From the NCBI RefSeq assembly GCF_017304635.1, contig NZ_JAFKMA010000001.1:186001-250000 (forward strand): 64,000 nt of DNA, in the 5' to 3' direction. The notes under the pieces were generated by a model that did not search any database, had not been told where the DNA came from, and saw only the letters and a program-made list of their open reading frames with translations. The stretch comes from Sphingomonas sp. GTDB taxonomy: Bacteria > Pseudomonadota > Alphaproteobacteria > Sphingomonadales > Sphingomonadaceae. The position numbers and the translations under genes were made by a program. Shown here piece after piece: positions 18,999 to 27,095 of this stretch (positions are counted from its first letter, which is position 1; every line of letters starts with the position of its first letter).

Positions 18999-20059
18999 CG
19001 CGTCTGCGTCACCTTCGCCAGATGCGGCGGCTGGTCGGGGTCGAGCCCGCGCGTCCGGGCCAGCTGCTCGGCGAGACCATAGAAGCTCGCCAATTGCAGG
19101 ATCGGTTCGATCGCCGGGTGCGCGGCGATCGCGGGCAGCGTCGACTCGCCCCCCGGCCGCGCCGTCAGCACGACCGCGCCCCGCGCGGCAAATTCGCGCG
19201 CGACCGTCATCACGTCGTCGCCCGAGACGTCGGACGTCGCGAACGCCAGGATCGGGAAGCCCGGCCCGACGATCGTCATCGGCCCGTGCCGCACCTCGGC
19301 CGCGCTGAACGGCTCGGCCTGGACCGCGCAGGTCTCCTTCAACTTGAGCGCCGCTTCCTGTGCGATGCCGAAACCGTAGCCGCGGCCCAGCACGAACATC
19401 TGCCGCGCGGTCGACAGGGGAGCGAGCCCGGGGCTCCAATCGAGCTGGGCTGCCCGTGCCAGCAGGTCGGGCAACGCCGCCACCGCCTCGGCGAGCGCGT
19501 CGTCGCCGGACCATGCCGCCGCCAGCGCCGCCAGGCCGGCCATCGCCGCGATGCAGGACTTGGTGGCCGCCACCGATCGTTCCGCCCCGGCGCTGAGCGG
19601 CAATAGCCAATCGGCGCGTTCGGCCAGCGGCGACGTCTCGTCGTTGACCAGCGCCACGACCGGCACGTCCGCTTTGGCATAGGCATCGACCGTCGCCAGC
19701 AGGTCGGGACTGCGCCCCGATTGCGAGATCGCGATGCACAAGGCGTCGCCGGTCGTCACCCGCGACGCGAAGACGGAGGCGACCGAGGGCGCGGCCGAGG
19801 CGACGGGCACGCCAATCAGCGTCTCGATCAGATATTTGCCGTAGGTCGCGGCATGGTCCGACGATCCGCGCGCGCAGGTGCTGACCACATTGACCGGTCG
19901 CGCCCGCAATTGCGCGGCCAGTTCCGCCAGCGCGTCGCCGTTGCGCGCGAGCATCCGTCGGACTGCGTCGGGGGCCTCCAGCGTTTCCCGCCGCATCAGG
20001 CTTGCGGTCGGCTCGATCGTCGCGGCGTCAGACATCGGCGAGCTCTGCAACGAAGTCAT
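18995..20059 (-). CDS. nagB-II: SIS-domain glucosamine-6-phosphate deaminase (NagB-II type)
   Basis: A 354-residue protein made of two SIS (sugar isomerase) domains, like the isomerase half of GlmS but lacking the glutaminase domain. Motifs: CARGSSDHAATYGKYLIE, ISQSGRSPDLLATV, ERSVAATKS and AEVRHGPMTIV. In Shewanella and relatives this type replaces classical NagB and converts glucosamine-6-phosphate to fructose-6-phosphate plus ammonia; the position between nagR and nagA supports this here. The ATG at 20059 has GGAG 6 bases upstream and overlaps the GntR gene by 32 bases; an internal ATG at 20035 is the alternative start. Confidence 0.9.
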   Translation of the reverse strand: MTSLQSSPMSDAATIEPTASLMRRETLEAPDAVRRMLARNGDALAELAAQLRARPVNVVSTCARGSSDHAATYGKYLIETLIGVPVASAAPSVASVFASRVTTGDALCIAISQSGRSPDLLATVDAYAKADVPVVALVNDETSPLAERADWLLPLSAGAERSVAATKSCIAAMAGLAALAAAWSGDDALAEAVAALPDLLARAAQLDWSPGLAPLSTARQMFVLGRGYGFGIAQEAALKLKETCAVQAEPFSAAEVRHGPMTIVGPGFPILAFATSDVSGDDVMTVAREFAARGAVVLTARPGGESTLPAIAAHPAIEPILQLASFYGLAEQLARTRGLDPDQPPHLAKVTQTR

Positions 20060-20765
20060 AGGCGTCTCCGCGGTAATAGGATTGGGTGAATTCGACCGCC
20101 CGCCCGTCGCGCAGGAACCCGCGACGCTCGATCAACAGCCCCGGGCTGCCGGCATCGACGCCCAGCATCCGGGCATGCGTGCCGAGAAAGGGGACGGCGC
20201 GGAGCCGTTGCAGCGCGCGGGCGGGGCGGTACCCTGCCGCTTCCAACGCCGCGTAGAGCGAGTCGCCGACGTCATCGACGCTCGTCAGATAGGCGGCGGC
20301 GATCGTCGAGAATTCGAGCGCCATCGGCGCCTCGTCGGCATAGCGGATGCGGTGGAAGCGGAACACCGGCGCCCCCGGCGACAGGCCGAGCGCCAATGCC
20401 TCCTCCGGCGTCACGAAGCCAGGCGCGCGCATGATCCAGCTGCTGCTGGCGACGCGACCGCGGGCATTCATATCCTCCGAGAACGAGGAGATCTTGGCGA
20501 AATTCTTTTCGATGCGGCGCGTGACGGCCGTACCCGCGCCGCGCCGGCGGACCAGTAGGCCCTCCTCGACCAGATCGGCGAGCGCCTTGCGCACGGTGAT
20601 CCGCGATACGCCGAACTCGACCGCCAGGTCGCGCTCGGCTGGAATGGCGGCATTATCGACGAGGACGCTGTTCTCGATCGCCGACCGGATCAGGCGGGCC
20701 AGCTGCACGTATAGCGGCGCCGGGTCGTCCGAGCGCACCGTGCCGATCTGATCCGAGAACGTCAT
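20028..20765 (-). CDS. nagR: GntR-family (HutC/NagR subfamily) transcriptional regulator
   Basis: A 245-residue repressor with an N-terminal winged helix (PLYVQLARLIRSAIENS, HTH at DLAVEFGVSRITVRKALADL, wing VRRRGAGTAV) and a C-terminal UTRA ligand-binding domain (FRFHRIRYADEAPMALE, GLLIERRGFLRDGRAVEFTQ). UTRA domains of NagR/YvoA bind phosphorylated amino sugars, which fits its position as first gene of the GlcNAc operon. ATG 20765 is used; the frame upstream has no support. A sequence shared with the TonB-receptor promoter lies 66 bases upstream and may be its operator. Confidence 0.9.
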   Translation of the reverse strand: MTFSDQIGTVRSDDPAPLYVQLARLIRSAIENSVLVDNAAIPAERDLAVEFGVSRITVRKALADLVEEGLLVRRRGAGTAVTRRIEKNFAKISSFSEDMNARGRVASSSWIMRAPGFVTPEEALALGLSPGAPVFRFHRIRYADEAPMALEFSTIAAAYLTSVDDVGDSLYAALEAAGYRPARALQRLRAVPFLGTHARMLGVDAGSPGLLIERRGFLRDGRAVEFTQSYYRGDAYDFVAELADV

Positions 20766-20830
20766 GACGACGGCGGCCCCTCCATTGCAACATCTGCGTA
20801 ACATCGCGATTGATGATACGCAATGGACCT

Positions 20831-20840
20831 ATTGGTTATA
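20831..20840. promoter_or_regulatory. Candidate NagR operator upstream of the nag operon
   Basis: ATTGGTTATA at 20831-20840 recurs exactly at 21736-21745 before the TonB receptor, and I noticed it in no other intergenic region of the window. It overlaps the cutC stop codon and lies 66 bases from the nagR start. The flanks ACCT...AGGT give weak dyad symmetry. Binding by the GntR protein is inferred from the shared position in front of two units of the same locus. Confidence 0.4.
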
Positions 20841-21597
20841 TACAGGTGCTATCGATTATTTGGCGGAGTTGCTGGACGATTGCGGCATCGGTCGCTGCCG
20901 GATTGATGCCGAAGCAGAGTCGATCTTCGGCGATCGGTGTTGCCTCGCCGCGCGCCGTACCGTGCAAGCCATCGACTTGCGAGTCGGTTAGAAGCTGCGC
21001 GGCAAGGTCTGGTTGGACGCCCGCTCCGGCGACAATCCGACAGCGGCTTGCTGCCGCATCGACCATGCGCGCCAGCGTCGCTCGGCCCGTCCAGGCGGTG
21101 GCTTGGCCGCCCGAACTGAGAATCTGATCGAAACCGAGCGCGATCGCCTGCTCGACGGCCGCTACCGGATCGGCGACCACATCGATCGCGCGATGCAGCG
21201 TCAGGCCGATATCGCCTCGCGCGGTGCGGGCCGCATCGACGAAGCGCGTCAATGCCTCCACGTCCAAGGCGTCATCATGGACGGCGCCGAACACCACGCC
21301 GTCGACACCCGCGGCGATCAATGTCCGGGCATCCGCCAAGGATAATGCAAGCTCGTCGGCATCGTAGGTGAAATCGCCCGGCCGCACGCGGACCATGGCG
21401 CGAACCTTCACATCGGCGACACGGCACAGTTCGATCGTCGCTTGAGCCAGGCCGGCGGATGGGGTCAGTCCACCAATCGCGAGCGCGGCGCACAATTCCA
21501 CCTGGTCGGCGCCGCCGGCAATGGCCGCAGCCACGCTGCGCGGTGATTCGACGCAGATTTCCAGAATCCGTGCCGCGTCGGTTTTAATGCTCGTCAT
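20836..21597 (-). CDS. cutC: CutC family protein
   Basis: A 253-residue TIM-barrel protein of the CutC family (EICVESPRSVAAAIAGGADQVELC near the N-terminus, then MVRVRPGDFTY, GVVFGAVHDD and TLHRAIDVVADP). The family was named for copper sensitivity in E. coli, but its enzymatic function is uncertain and several homologues sit in sugar catabolism loci. Here it lies upstream of nagR in the same direction, inside the GlcNAc locus. That suggests a role in amino-sugar metabolism rather than copper homeostasis; this is inference. Confidence 0.88.
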   Translation of the reverse strand: MTSIKTDAARILEICVESPRSVAAAIAGGADQVELCAALAIGGLTPSAGLAQATIELCRVADVKVRAMVRVRPGDFTYDADELALSLADARTLIAAGVDGVVFGAVHDDALDVEALTRFVDAARTARGDIGLTLHRAIDVVADPVAAVEQAIALGFDQILSSGGQATAWTGRATLARMVDAAASRCRIVAGAGVQPDLAAQLLTDSQVDGLHGTARGEATPIAEDRLCFGINPAATDAAIVQQLRQIIDSTCI

Positions 21598-21735
21598 CGG
21601 CCCCCCGGCTACTTCGCGAAAGCGTCCATCGACCTCCAGCGTAGCGCAGCAAAACTGCCCCTGCGATCACGATATTACAACGGCGTTTTTATAAGCGAAA
21701 CAAATTTGCAAAAAACGGTAGCGGAATGGTCCGTA

Positions 21736-21745
21736 ATTGGTTATA
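21736..21745. promoter_or_regulatory. Candidate NagR operator upstream of the N-glycan TonB receptor
   Basis: Second exact copy of ATTGGTTATA. The core GGT-TAT-ACC (21739-21747) is a short inverted repeat of the kind bound by HutC-subfamily GntR proteins. It lies about 100 bases before the receptor start in the 247-base divergent gap between cutC and the receptor, which also contains an A+T-rich stretch (21670-21720) suited to promoters. If real, it ties expression of receptor and glycosidases to amino-sugar availability. Confidence 0.42.
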
Positions 21746-21844
21746 CCGGCCTCGAAGCTGCTCGGATGCACGCCGAAAGGGGTGCGACAAGAAGCGGCAA
21801 GACGGTCCGTCGCGGGAATGGTTCGGCTCTGGTTGGGGGTGGAT

Positions 21845-24577
21845 ATGAAGCTACGTTTTGCGCTGTTGATGGGTTCGGCGATCATGGTCGCCACGCCGGC
21901 TTTCGCTCAGGATCGCGATGGATCGGCCACGAGCGACCGCGACGACATCGTCGTCACCGGGATCCGCAAGAGTCTTCAGGATGCGATTGACACGAAGCGC
22001 AAGGCGAATTCGATCGTCGACGTCATCAGTGCCGAGGATGTCGGCAAGTTCCCCGATACCAACGTCGCCGAGTCGCTGTCGCACTTGCCTGGCGTGACGG
22101 TCGACCACCAGTTCGGCGAGGGCGAGCAGGTCTCGATCGCCGGTGTCGAGCCCGCGCTCAACCGCGTGCTGATCGACGGTCACTCGATCGCGTCGGCGGA
22201 CTGGGGCGGCAACCCCGGCGACCGGTCGAGCCGCACGTTCAATTATTCGTTGCTCTCGCCCGAAATCATCAGCCAGGCGGTCGTCTACAAGACGCCCGAA
22301 GCGCGGTTGCAGGAAGGTGCGATCGGCGGCACCGTCGACATCGTCACGCGCAAGCCGCTCGATCTCAAGCCGAACACGGTCACCGCGACCGCGGGCTATG
22401 AATATAACGACCGGTCCAAGACGGGCAATTTCCGCGGGTCGGCGCTCTACAGCTGGCACAATGCCAGCGACACGTTCGCTTTCCTGGGGTCAGTCAATTA
22501 CGACAAGGAAAACCTCGCTCGTGCCGGCGTCGCGGTCTACGGCTACCTGACCGGCGACAGCTTCGTGCAGCATTACACCGATGCGAGTGGCAATTCGCAA
22601 GTCCTTCGCGATGCCAATGGGCAGGCGGTTTTGCAGAATACCAGTGCCAAGGTCACCGGCGGGACCAATAACGACCTGTTGACCGCGCGCTTGCCGGCGT
22701 TCCTGGCGCACGAATATTTCCAGCAGACGCGTCAGCGGTTGGGTTTCACCGGCACGATGCAGTTCAAGCCGGCGCCGAACTTCACTTTGACCGCCAATGC
22801 GATCGTGATCCGCGGCAACTACGACAACTTCAGCAATTCCGAATACAGCTACAACGTGCGCGGGTCGCAGCTGACCGCGGCCACGATCACCAACGGCCTC
22901 ATCACCTCGGCGACGTTCGCGGCGCAGCCCAGCACCAGCAAGACCTGGATGGGCGAACTCGACACCAATTTCCGTCGCACGCGGATCAAGAACGACAGCT
23001 TCAGCATGCTGTTCGACTGGGATCTGGACGGGTGGAAGATCACCGGCAACGGCGGTTACACCCGTGCGAGCGGCGGTAAGAACCCCGAATATCTGCTGAA
23101 CTTCCGCACGCGCCAAGGCTTCACGGTCGGCGCGAACGGTCGCGACACGATGCTCAACTGGAACTATCCGGCGAGCGACGGCACGCAATGGATCAGCACG
23201 TCGCCGGCGGAATCGAAGCTGCGGACCGAGCCGGCCGTGCTGGCGGCGACCAACGGCGCCGGCTTCTTCGGCGCACAGATCGGCGGCATCACCAATGCCG
23301 AACAGACGGTCGACCAAGAGAAGTTCGGCCAGATCGATTTCTCGCACGATCTCGATGCCGGGCCGTTCAAGAAGGTGTGGTTCGGCGTCCGCGCCAGCAT
23401 CCACAATAACCAGCAGACCACCTATGGCGGCGCGACCTTCTACAATGGCTTCTTCACGCTGGCCGATCTCGGCTCGTATACGCTCGATAGCAGCGTGTAT
23501 GACGGTCTCTCGACCACCGGCAACGCGACGCCCTATGCGACGCTGACCCAGGCCAACGCGATCAAGGCGCTGAATATGCCGGGCACGCTCAACGTCACGC
23601 GTCCGCTCGACACGGGCAGCTTCTTCAAGGTCGAGGAGCGGATCGGCACCGCCTATGTCCAGCTCGACTACGAGATGGGCAAGTTCCGCGGTAATGTCGG
23701 TGGACGGTTCGTTCGGACCAAGGACATCTCGTCTTACTACCTGTCGTCCGCCGGGCAGACCCAACTCGTGGTGGCGCCACGTACCGACGATCGCTTCCTG
23801 CCGGCGGCCAACCTCGCCTATCAGGCGTCCGACGACGTCATCCTGCGCGCGGCGGCGGCGAAGGTCATTGCCCGGCCCCGCTACAGCGACCTTGCCGGTT
23901 CGCTGTCGCTCGACGACACGCAGAAGACGGGCAGCGGCGGCAACCCCGACCTGAAGCCTTATGCCGCGACCAATTTCGGCCTGTCGGCGGAATGGTATTT
24001 CGCCAAGGCGAGCTACCTGTCGGGCGAAGTATTCTACCGCGACATCTCGAACTATATCGGGAACACGACGTACAACCAGACGATCACCAACCAGCTGACC
24101 GGCCAGACCAACACGTACAGCGTGTCGCGGCCGATCAACGGCGGCAAGGCGTCGGTGACGGGCTTCTCGCTCACCGCGCAGGCCAATCTGTTCTGGGGCT
24201 TCGGCATCCAGTCCAACTACACCTTCGCCAGTGCAGATACCGGGGTGAACGGCCAGGGCCTGCCGTACCTGTCGCGCAACACGTTCAACATCATTCCGTA
24301 TTTCGAGAAGGGGCCGTTCCAGGCGCGGTTGAGCTACAACTACCGTTCGAAATATTATTACGGCTATGGCCGTCTGCAGTCGGCGAACTTCACCGATGCG
24401 TATCGCCAGCTCGATTTCTCGGCGTCGTACAGCATCACGCCGAACTTCCGGGTTACCGCGAACGCGTCGAACCTGCTCGACGAGACGTACTACCAGTACA
24501 GTCAGACGCCGTCGGCACCGACCGCGCTCTACAAGAACGGCCGCGTGTTCTCGATCAACGCGACCATCAAGATGTAA
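21845..24577 (+). CDS. TonB-dependent receptor (carbohydrate uptake type)
   Basis: Outer-membrane receptor of 910 residues. It has a Sec signal peptide (MKLRFALLMGSAIMVATPAFA), a TonB-box-like DDIVVTG, a plug domain (KSLQDAIDTKRKANSIVDVI, EDVGKFPDTNVAESL, LPGVTV, RVLIDG) and a 22-strand barrel ending in NATIKM-like aromatic-poor strand SINATIKM. The plug motif KFPDTNVAESL is typical of the sphingomonad/Xanthomonas/Caulobacter receptor family (TIGR01782) that takes up oligosaccharides. Placement directly before seven glycosidase-type genes indicates import of N-glycan fragments into the periplasm. ATG 21845 gives the proper signal peptide; the frame upstream does not. Confidence 0.92.
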   Translation: MKLRFALLMGSAIMVATPAFAQDRDGSATSDRDDIVVTGIRKSLQDAIDTKRKANSIVDVISAEDVGKFPDTNVAESLSHLPGVTVDHQFGEGEQVSIAGVEPALNRVLIDGHSIASADWGGNPGDRSSRTFNYSLLSPEIISQAVVYKTPEARLQEGAIGGTVDIVTRKPLDLKPNTVTATAGYEYNDRSKTGNFRGSALYSWHNASDTFAFLGSVNYDKENLARAGVAVYGYLTGDSFVQHYTDASGNSQVLRDANGQAVLQNTSAKVTGGTNNDLLTARLPAFLAHEYFQQTRQRLGFTGTMQFKPAPNFTLTANAIVIRGNYDNFSNSEYSYNVRGSQLTAATITNGLITSATFAAQPSTSKTWMGELDTNFRRTRIKNDSFSMLFDWDLDGWKITGNGGYTRASGGKNPEYLLNFRTRQGFTVGANGRDTMLNWNYPASDGTQWISTSPAESKLRTEPAVLAATNGAGFFGAQIGGITNAEQTVDQEKFGQIDFSHDLDAGPFKKVWFGVRASIHNNQQTTYGGATFYNGFFTLADLGSYTLDSSVYDGLSTTGNATPYATLTQANAIKALNMPGTLNVTRPLDTGSFFKVEERIGTAYVQLDYEMGKFRGNVGGRFVRTKDISSYYLSSAGQTQLVVAPRTDDRFLPAANLAYQASDDVILRAAAAKVIARPRYSDLAGSLSLDDTQKTGSGGNPDLKPYAATNFGLSAEWYFAKASYLSGEVFYRDISNYIGNTTYNQTITNQLTGQTNTYSVSRPINGGKASVTGFSLTAQANLFWGFGIQSNYTFASADTGVNGQGLPYLSRNTFNIIPYFEKGPFQARLSYNYRSKYYYGYGRLQSANFTDAYRQLDFSASYSITPNFRVTANASNLLDETYYQYSQTPSAPTALYKNGRVFSINATIKM

Positions 24578-24583
24578 GCCTTG

Positions 24584-24615
24584 GCTCATGCCCGGTCACA
24601 TGGCCGGGCATGAGC
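24584..24615 (+). terminator. Hairpin after the TonB receptor
   Basis: Perfect 12-bp inverted repeat (GCTCATGCCCGG at 24584-24595, complement at 24604-24615) with an 8-base loop, 6 bases after the receptor stop. No T-run follows. It could partly terminate transcription or protect the receptor mRNA so that it is made in excess over the downstream enzymes. Confidence 0.6.
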
Positions 24616-24677
24616 AAACGCCAGGATGTTTCCCCGCGATGTCGGCCTCTTCCTTCCGCATCTGGCATCGCTACTCT

Positions 24678-24712
24678 GCCGCCGACGGTGCATGACCGTC
24701 GGCGGCATTTTT
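24678..24712 (+). terminator. Rho-independent terminator between receptor and glycosidase operon
   Basis: Perfect 12-bp stem GCCGCCGACGGT / ACCGTCGGCGGC with loop GCATG, followed by ATTTTTG. This is a strong canonical terminator. It lies 50 bases before the hexosaminidase start, so the seven-gene glycosidase operon probably depends on read-through or on a promoter in the short gap 24713-24761. Confidence 0.85.
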
Positions 24713-24761
24713 GTCGGGCGGGACGGGCGGCAGCCCGATCCACGATAGTGATGATGGGAGC

Positions 24762-27095
24762 ATGAGCGTGCTGGTACGTCCTTGGTTGTCGATGGTTCTG
24801 GCGACGAGCGCGCTGGCGGGGCCAGTCCACGCGCAAACCCTGCCGCTGGTGCCGATGCCGGCGTCGATCGTGCCGGCCAGCGGTTCGTTCACGCTGCACG
24901 ATGGCCAGGCGATCTCGGCGAAGGCGACCGATGGCGCCGCCATGACAGCGGCGCGGCTTCTGGCCGACCAGATCCGGGTGCAGCGCCATCTGACGCTGAC
25001 GATCGCCGACACGCGCGGCGTGGCCATCGCTTTCGTCCGCGACGGATCGATCGCGGGTCGCGAGGCCTATCGCCTGACCGTCACCCCGCGCGGCATCACG
25101 ATCGCGGCGTCGGGCGATGCCGGGTTGCTGTACGGCGCGATGACGCTCGCGCAGCTGGCGAGCCCCGACCGGAAGCTGGGCCAGCCGGTTGCGATCCCTG
25201 CGCTGACGATCGCCGACGCGCCGCGCTTCGCCTGGCGCGGGCTGATGGTCGACGTGACGCGTCATTTCCAGCCGATCGCGGTGCTGCGCACGATCGTCGA
25301 CCAGATGGCCGCGGTGAAGTTGAACACGTTGCACATGCACCTGACCGACGATCAGGGTTGGCGCGTCGAGATCCGCAAATATCCCAAGTTGACGACAGTC
25401 GGCGGCTGGCGCACGCCGCCCTCGACCGGTGGCGCCCCCGGTGCGCCGGTCGGTGGATTCTACACGCAGGCCGAGTTGCGCGAGTTCGTCGCCTATGCCG
25501 CTGCGCGCGGTATCACCATTGTGCCGGAGGTCGACCTGCCCGGCCATGCGCAGGCACTGGTCGCGGCCTATCCCGAACTCGGCGTCGTCGGTGACCAGCC
25601 GGCGGTCGGCCACGATTGGGGCGTCAACCCGTACCTGTTCGACCCCGGGCCGAAGGGCATCGCATTCGTCAAGGACGTGCTCGACGAGTTGATGACGATC
25701 TTCCCCGGCACCTACATCCATCTCGGCGGCGACGAGGCGGTGAAGGAACAGTGGCAGCGCAGCCCGCGCGTCCAGGCGCAGATCGCTGCACTCGGCCTGA
25801 AGGACGAGGAAGCGCTGCAAAGCTGGATGATCGATCAGTTCGGCGGCTATCTGGAATCGAAGGGGCGTCGGCTGATCGGCTGGGACGAGATTTTGGAAGG
25901 CGGACTGCCGCCGTCCGCTTCGGTGATGTCGTGGCGCGGTGAAAAGGGCGCGGTCGATGCCGCGGGCCAAGGGCACGACGTCGTCCTGTCGCCGGGCGGG
26001 CCGCTTTATTTCGATCATTTCCAGAGCGACCGCAGCGACGAGCCGCCCGGGCGGTTCGATATCAACACGCTGGCCGCGGTCTATGCCTATGATCCGATGC
26101 CGGTGGGCATTCCGGCCGATCGCGCGGCGCACGTGCTGGGCGCGCAGGCTAACGTCTGGAGTGAGTTCCTGGTCACGCCGGCCGAGGTCGAGCACAAGAT
26201 GTTCCCGCGTGCGGCGGCGCTCGCGGAGATCACATGGTCGCCCAAGGCGGCACGCGACTGGACCGGTTTCCTGCCGCGCGTCCGGAGGCAGAGCGATCGC
26301 TGGACCGCGAGTGGCGTGACCGTCGCCGATAGCGCGTTCGCCGTCGCCTTCGCGATCGACGGCGGGCGCGGTGCGGCGTTGCGCGCGGGCGTGATGCCGG
26401 TCACGCTGACGACGCAGGCCGGCTACGGCACGATCCGCTACACGCTCGACGGTAGCGAACCGACGGCGGCCTCGACCGCCTATGCCGGCAAGTTCACCGC
26501 GCCGCTGGGCGCGACCGTGCGGGCCGTCGCGTTCGACGCGAACGGTGAGGCCACCGCCGCTGTGCGCAACCTCGACACCTCGCGCGCCGCCCTGCTGAGG
26601 CGCACGAGCAGCGAGATGGAGGCGTGCCCGGCCGGCGCGCTGGGGATGCGCGTGCCGCTGACGCCGGACGCCACCGCCGCGACGCCGGCTTATGCGATCA
26701 ACATCTTCGATACCTGCACGCTCTATCCCGATGCGCCGCTCGACATCGCGACCGGTTACCGCGTGGAAGTGGTCCGGCTGGCGCGCAACTATGGGCTGGC
26801 GCACGACGCGTCGGCGTTGCGGTCGCATTACGCGGTCTCCGACCATGGCGAACTGCTCGTTCAGGTCGGTTGTCGTGCGGCGGCAGCGGCGCGGGTGGCG
26901 GGCGACAAATCGGCGCGGCCGATCGCCGCCGGCATCTTCCCGTTGCCCGACCCGACCACCGCGCCGCAGCGCTTCGCCTTCACTGGCGCGTTGCCGCACG
27001 GGACGGGGGACGGCGATATCTGTTTCCAGTTCACCTCGCCGCTTTCCGACCCGTTCTACACGGTCGAGCGCGTCCAGCTGACCGAGGCGAAATGA
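24762..27095 (+). CDS. GH20 beta-N-acetylhexosaminidase, secreted
   Basis: Releases terminal beta-linked GlcNAc (or GalNAc). The 777-residue protein has a Sec signal (ending about AGPVHAQ), a GH20b alpha/beta domain, and the GH20 barrel starting at FAWRGLMVDVTRHFQP. The catalytic pair Asp324-Glu325 lies in HLGGDEAV, the Asp stabilising the substrate-assisted oxazolinium intermediate. A C-terminal chitobiase-type beta domain (GYGTIRYTLDGSEPT) and a further about 150-residue beta domain follow. ATG 24762 has a purine-rich stretch too close to be ideal; it was chosen for the signal peptide. The stop overlaps the next start (ATGA). In an N-glycan scheme it would trim antennary GlcNAc and finally split chitobiose. 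Confidence 0.93.
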   Translation: MSVLVRPWLSMVLATSALAGPVHAQTLPLVPMPASIVPASGSFTLHDGQAISAKATDGAAMTAARLLADQIRVQRHLTLTIADTRGVAIAFVRDGSIAGREAYRLTVTPRGITIAASGDAGLLYGAMTLAQLASPDRKLGQPVAIPALTIADAPRFAWRGLMVDVTRHFQPIAVLRTIVDQMAAVKLNTLHMHLTDDQGWRVEIRKYPKLTTVGGWRTPPSTGGAPGAPVGGFYTQAELREFVAYAAARGITIVPEVDLPGHAQALVAAYPELGVVGDQPAVGHDWGVNPYLFDPGPKGIAFVKDVLDELMTIFPGTYIHLGGDEAVKEQWQRSPRVQAQIAALGLKDEEALQSWMIDQFGGYLESKGRRLIGWDEILEGGLPPSASVMSWRGEKGAVDAAGQGHDVVLSPGGPLYFDHFQSDRSDEPPGRFDINTLAAVYAYDPMPVGIPADRAAHVLGAQANVWSEFLVTPAEVEHKMFPRAAALAEITWSPKAARDWTGFLPRVRRQSDRWTASGVTVADSAFAVAFAIDGGRGAALRAGVMPVTLTTQAGYGTIRYTLDGSEPTAASTAYAGKFTAPLGATVRAVAFDANGEATAAVRNLDTSRAALLRRTSSEMEACPAGALGMRVPLTPDATAATPAYAINIFDTCTLYPDAPLDIATGYRVEVVRLARNYGLAHDASALRSHYAVSDHGELLVQVGCRAAAAARVAGDKSARPIAAGIFPLPDPTTAPQRFAFTGALPHGTGDGDICFQFTSPLSDPFYTVERVQLTEAK

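Noticed and set aside
22490-24589. Open frame of about 700 codons antisense to the TonB receptor
   Set aside because: High G+C produces long antisense frames opposite real genes; its translation is rich in Arg and His without recognisable domains, while the plus strand encodes a full receptor.
24567-26999. Open frame of about 810 codons antisense to the GH20 gene
   Set aside because: Same G+C artefact; no domain, and it runs against an intact GH20 enzyme and through a terminator.
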